Source: Acinetobacter sp. ANC 4204
GTDB lineage: Bacteria > Pseudomonadota > Gammaproteobacteria > Pseudomonadales > Moraxellaceae
Assembly (NCBI RefSeq): GCF_002135205.1
Contig: NZ_NEFZ01000001.1
Coordinates: 124,001-188,000, forward strand
Direction: 5' to 3'
Length of the DNA stretch: 64,000 nucleotides
The translations under genes and the position numbers were made by a program. The number at the start of each line of letters is the position of its first letter. Within the stretch, counting starts at the first letter, position 1. The notes under the pieces were generated by a model. That model was not told the origin of the DNA, did not search any database, and saw only the letters and a program-made list of their open reading frames with translations. Of this stretch, positions 60,906 to 64,000 are shown piece after piece.

Positions 60906-61667
60906 ATGATAAAGCAGTTTTTTTCATTTGGCCTAATGTTGATCTGTATGTTGGGCATCATGGCTTGTCAGCCAAGTCAGTCAGCTTCAACATTAACATC
61001 TGGTCAAGTAAATGCCGAAGACTATGATTCATTTTGGGTTTGGGGCAACATTTCATCAGCCCCTTATCTCAAAACAGCCAAAGAAATTTATATATTACAG
61101 GGTGAAGTTCGTCTACATCCGCAAACTCATCATTCATACCTCATTCCACAAGGGGTGCAGGTTTTAAATATTCCTCAACAAAAGGTGTGGCTGGTTTTTC
61201 GTAATTATCATTTAAACTGGCAAGGCCATGAGCTTACACAAATTTTAAAACGCGTTCAGCAATGGGAAAATGCAGGGAATCATATTCAAGGCATACAAAT
61301 TGATTTCGATGCCAAAACCAAACACATTCACCAATATGCCCTATTTTTAAGCCAATTAAGAAAACAATTGCCTCAGCACTATCAACTCAGTATCACAGGT
61401 TTAATGGACTGGACCAATGTCACAAATCAGGAGACGTTAAAGCTCCTCAATAACACCATCAATGAGTTGGTTATCCAAACTTATCAAGGCTCAACGACCA
61501 TACCCAATTATGCAGCTTATCTAAAGAAAGTTTCAGCACTGAAACTTCCTTATAAAATTGGCATCGTTCAACACGGTGAGTGGCGAAGCCCGCCAAAGCT
61601 TGCGAATGATACAAACTTTAAAGGTTATGTGGTCTTCCTTTTACGCTCAAAACCTCAAAATAATTAG
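60906..61667 (+). CDS. DUF3142-like lipoprotein
   Basis: The ATG at 60906 (253 residues) gives a lipoprotein signal, FGLMLICMLGIMACQ, with Cys near residue 21. The mature protein has FWVWGNISSAPYLKTAKEIY, VWLVFRNYHLNW, GIQIDFDAKTKHIHQYALFL and LSITGLMDWTN, a TIM-barrel-like plan of DUF3142 with an Asp-rich strand (DFD), as in some glycosidase-like folds. It follows the split TPR-like gene by 5 bp, so the two are a transcription unit and probably act together at the envelope. The activity is unknown. Confidence 0.8.
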   Translation: MIKQFFSFGLMLICMLGIMACQPSQSASTLTSGQVNAEDYDSFWVWGNISSAPYLKTAKEIYILQGEVRLHPQTHHSYLIPQGVQVLNIPQQKVWLVFRNYHLNWQGHELTQILKRVQQWENAGNHIQGIQIDFDAKTKHIHQYALFLSQLRKQLPQHYQLSITGLMDWTNVTNQETLKLLNNTINELVIQTYQGSTTIPNYAAYLKKVSALKLPYKIGIVQHGEWRSPPKLANDTNFKGYVVFLLRSKPQNN

Positions 61668-61686
61668 GGCTTTTTAAGAGAAGTCC

Positions 61687-61780
61687 TTGAATTTGGCGAG
61701 CAAAGTCTCTAAAATTCCCCCTTCGCATCTAATGCGACACAACCTTGGTTGTGACTCCTTGCTTCTAACAATTATGTTAG
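61687..61780 (+). promoter_or_regulatory. Promoter and leader hairpins of rpsF
   Basis: TTGAAT (61687-61692) and TAAAAT (61710-61715) with a 17-bp spacer form a good promoter. The leader then holds two stems: CACAACC-TT-GGTTGTG (61738-61753, perfect) and CTAAC-N6-GTTAG (61765-61780). A TATAAT at 61787-61792 has no matching -35. S6-S18 leader control is inferred from the position. Confidence 0.6.
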
Positions 61781-61808
61781 GGGCTGTATAATCCGTAAGG
61801 AGCTGACA

Positions 61809-62195
61809 ATGCGTCACTACGAAATCGTACTTCTGGTACACCCAGATCAAAGCGATCAAGTTGTGGGTATGGTAGAACGTTACCTAACTCACATCAAAGA
61901 AGCTGAAGGTCAAATCCACCGTCTTGAAGACTGGGGCCGTCGTCAATTGGCTTACCCAATCAACAAGATCCACAAAGCTCACTACATTCTTATGAATGTT
62001 GAGTGTGGTCAAACTACTCTTGATGAGTTGGAAGAATTGTTCCGTTACAACGATGCAATTATTCGTAGCTTAATCATCCGTCGTGAAAACGCTATCACTG
62101 AAGAGTCACTATTGGCTAAGAGTGCTGAAGAAAAACGTGCGCGTAAAGCTCAACGTGAAGAAGCACAACAAGCTCAAGACTCTGCTGAAGCATAA
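61809..62195 (+). CDS. rpsF: 30S ribosomal protein S6
   Basis: The 128-residue protein has the S6 pattern [40 protein letters not shown] and [13 protein letters not shown]. The C-terminal 30 residues are a charged extension ([18 protein letters not shown]). In E. coli this end is modified by Glu addition, but here the tail ends in Ala-rich sequence. It binds 16S rRNA with S18. AAGGAG precedes the ATG. It heads rpsF-rpsR-rplI. Confidence 0.97.
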   Translation: MRHYEIVLLVHPDQSDQVVGMVERYLTHIKEAEGQIHRLEDWGRRQLAYPINKIHKAHYILMNVECGQTTLDELEELFRYNDAIIRSLIIRRENAITEESLLAKSAEEKRARKAQREEAQQAQDSAEA

Positions 62196-62206
62196 GGAGA
62201 ACATCA

Positions 62207-62434
62207 ATGGCACGTTTTTACCGTCGTCGCAAGTTCTGCCGCTTTACAGCTGAGAACGTTACGTACATCGACTACAAAGATATCGACACTTTAAAACAGT
62301 ACATCACTGAAAACGGCAAGATTGTTCCTAGCCGTATTACAGGTACTAAAGCTCGTTACCAACGTCAATTAGCGCTTGCTATTAAACAAGCTCGCTACTT
62401 GTCTTTGATCCCTTACACTGACAATCATAAGTGA
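62207..62434 (+). CDS. rpsR: 30S ribosomal protein S18
   Basis: The 75-residue basic protein has [40 protein letters not shown] and [20 protein letters not shown], the standard S18 sequence. It pairs with S6 on the small subunit. It lies 11 nt after rpsF with its own AGGAG. Confidence 0.97.
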   Translation: MARFYRRRKFCRFTAENVTYIDYKDIDTLKQYITENGKIVPSRITGTKARYQRQLALAIKQARYLSLIPYTDNHK

Positions 62435-62443
62435 GGTTGAGCT

Positions 62444-62890
62444 GTGGATATTATCTTATTACAACGCATTAAAAACCTTGGTAAATTAGGCGATAAAGTT
62501 TCAGTTAAAGCTGGTTACGGCCGTAACTACCTTATCCCTCAAGGTCAAGCAGTTGCAGCTACTGAAGCTAACACTGCTGCTTTTGAAGCTCGTCGTGCTG
62601 AACTTGAGAAACAAGAAGCTGAAATTTTAGCTGCTGCTCAAGCACGTGCTGACCAATTGAACGAAGTTAACATCGTGATCACTGCTAAAGCTGGTGACGA
62701 AGGTAAACTATTCGGTTCTATCGGTACTCGTGACATCGCTGACGCATTAACAAATGCTGGTCTTACAGTTGACCGTGCAGAAGTTCGTTTACCGAACGGT
62801 GCACTTCGTCACACTGGCGAATTCAACATCGCAATCCAATTGCACCATGATGTTGTTGCTGAAGTTCTCGTTACTATCGTATCTGAGTAA
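62444..62890 (+). CDS. rplI: 50S ribosomal protein L9
   Basis: The 148-residue protein starts with GTG (GAGGT upstream). The N-terminal RNA-binding domain reads [20 protein letters not shown], with [16 protein letters not shown]. The central long helix (about 45-75) and the C-terminal domain ([20 protein letters not shown]) are standard for L9. A strong terminator follows at once. Confidence 0.97.
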   Translation: MDIILLQRIKNLGKLGDKVSVKAGYGRNYLIPQGQAVAATEANTAAFEARRAELEKQEAEILAAAQARADQLNEVNIVITAKAGDEGKLFGSIGTRDIADALTNAGLTVDRAEVRLPNGALRHTGEFNIAIQLHHDVVAEVLVTIVSE

Positions 62891-62898
62891 TTTCTTGC

Positions 62899-62933
62899 AA
62901 AAAAAAGAGCATGCCTTGGCATGCTCTTTTTTT
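62899..62933 (+). terminator. Terminator of the rpsF-rpsR-rplI operon
   Basis: AAAAAAGAGCATGCC pairs with GGCATGCTCTTTTTT over a TT loop. It ends the operon 10 nt after rplI and insulates dnaB. Confidence 0.92.
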
Positions 62934-63154
62934 ATCTCTATCAAAAAGCCATTTTTTACACAGTCCTATTTAGGCTTCCAAAATCCATTTTTAACATGAT
63001 GGTTTTTATCCATAACACAGTTTTTCAATTCAACACACAGCACGCACATTTTTTGGTAAAGTGCATATTGCTGATCAACTGAAAGTTTTAAAAAAAATTT
63101 CAGTGAAATTGACTTTTGTTTCAACATTTACTGCATTAAAAATCAGGGCGTTAT

Positions 63155-64000
63155 ATGTCACAGGCGACTGCCACTGCTCAAAAGAGCTCATCGAAACAAG
63201 ACAATAAACCGAATGAGTCAGGGCAACTGAAAGAATTCCGCACGCCTCCGCACAATTTAGCATTAGAGCAAGCTGTTCTTGCCGCGCTAATGACGGTTGC
63301 TGAGTCCTTTGAACAAGTCGGCGATGTACTTACTGAAAATGACTTCTATGCAACACGCCACAAGTATATTTTCCGTGCAATTGCACAACTTTCTAAAGAC
63401 AGCTCCCCCTATGACGCTGTTTTAGTGCATGATTGGCTCACCACACAAAACCTACTCGATGCTGTAGGCGGTGAAGAATATCTAATGCAACTGATGGCAG
63501 ACTCCCCTTCCAGTTTCTATAACATGGAAACTTATGCCACCAAGATTAAAGAGTTTTCAACTTTACGCAGCATGATTAAAGTCAGCTCTGAGATTCTACA
63601 AAATGCCTATGACACCAAAGGTCGTAGTGTCAGTGAAATTTTAGATTTGGCAGAAACCAATATTTTCTCATTGGCTGAGCAACACAATAACAATGCGAAG
63701 GCACAAGGCCCGAAAGCTATCAACACCGTTGTAGCAGATGTTTTTGATAAGTTAAATGAACTGTCTCAGATGGAAGGTAGCATCACTGGTTTAACCACAG
63801 GTTTTGTTGAACTAGACAATAAAACATCAGGTATGCAAGCAGGAGACTTGATCATTGTCGCAGCACGTCCCTCAATGGGTAAAACCACCTTTGCAATGAA
63901 TTTAGTGGAAAGTGTGCTATTTAATAATGACTTACCTGCTCTGGTTTATTCCATGGAAATGCCAGCAGATTCGATTGCTATGCGTTTGATTTCTTCTTAT
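63155..64000 (+). CDS. dnaB: Replicative DNA helicase DnaB, 5' part
   Basis: The gene begins at the ATG at 63155 (AGGG upstream) and is cut by the window edge after 282 codons. The N-terminal domain (RTPPHNLALEQAVLAALMTV ... FYATRHKYIFRAIA) and linker helix precede the RecA-like domain with LTTGFVELDNKTSGMQAGDL and Walker A ARPSMGKTT. It is the host helicase that the phage loader at 2851-3597 would recruit. The first 30 residues are a Ser/Gln-rich extension beyond the E. coli start. Frame is open to the last base. Confidence 0.95.
   Translation, partial: MSQATATAQKSSSKQDNKPNESGQLKEFRTPPHNLALEQAVLAALMTVAESFEQVGDVLTENDFYATRHKYIFRAIAQLSKDSSPYDAVLVHDWLTTQNLLDAVGGEEYLMQLMADSPSSFYNMETYATKIKEFSTLRSMIKVSSEILQNAYDTKGRSVSEILDLAETNIFSLAEQHNNNAKAQGPKAINTVVADVFDKLNELSQMEGSITGLTTGFVELDNKTSGMQAGDLIIVAARPSMGKTTFAMNLVESVLFNNDLPALVYSMEMPADSIAMRLISSY

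Overview
The window comes from an AT-rich gammaproteobacterium, most likely Acinetobacter. The proteins recognised here (long TamA/TamB pair, Coq7-type hydroxylase, PpsR/PpsA, CyoABCDE, glycine-zipper proteins, an S6-S18-L9-DnaB block) and their short intergenic spaces fit that genus. The genus call is from family knowledge and was not checked by a search.

Positions 1 to about 17.9 kb are the early half of a lambda-like prophage that continues past the left edge. A CI repressor (6114-6842) faces a 59-residue Cro (5835-6014) across an operator array. The leftward operon from Cro carries a CII-like regulator, replication initiator, DnaC-like helicase loader, a PD-(D/E)XK nuclease and a gene in the position of the late antiterminator. 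A tRNA with initiator features and several terminator-bounded small units follow. Rightward of CI is an immunity-region cargo of small unknown genes. A second operator/promoter (8495-8545) with the same operator sequence drives a lambda PL-like operon: a lipoprotein-like gene, a Sak4-type recombination ATPase, many small acidic accessory proteins, a C5 cytosine methyltransferase with five internal repeats, a small second methyltransferase, and an excisionase-like gene. This operon converges on the tyrosine integrase at 16584-17789. The phage sits immediately downstream of tamB.

Positions 17.9-31.1 kb hold tamA-tamB (outer-membrane protein and lipid transport), an LplT-like MFS carrier with coq7 (ubiquinone synthesis), a lipoprotein, folB-folK (folate), an ABC1/UbiB-type kinase and a MoeB/ThiF-type adenylyltransferase. 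Positions 31.1-36.9 kb hold an acyl-CoA degradation cluster (synthetase, dehydrogenase, SDR) with a divergent AraC regulator and two diverged copies of an interspersed non-coding repeat.

Positions 37.2-49.8 kb hold a secreted sphingomyelinase-like phosphodiesterase followed by a lipase-chaperone-like protein, a sulfonate/nitrate/taurine-type ABC binding protein and permease without an ATPase, prmC-prfA, two tandem glycine-zipper proteins, a luciferase-like oxidoreductase behind two perfect operator-like dyads, a fragment resembling a flavin monooxygenase, and a secreted unknown. Positions 48.9-58.7 kb hold the divergent ppsR/ppsA pair, a GYF-RDD membrane protein and the cyoABCDE bo3 oxidase operon. 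The right end holds a secreted-protein gene split by an in-frame TAA, a DUF3142-like lipoprotein, rpsF-rpsR-rplI, and the 5' part of dnaB, which runs off the window.
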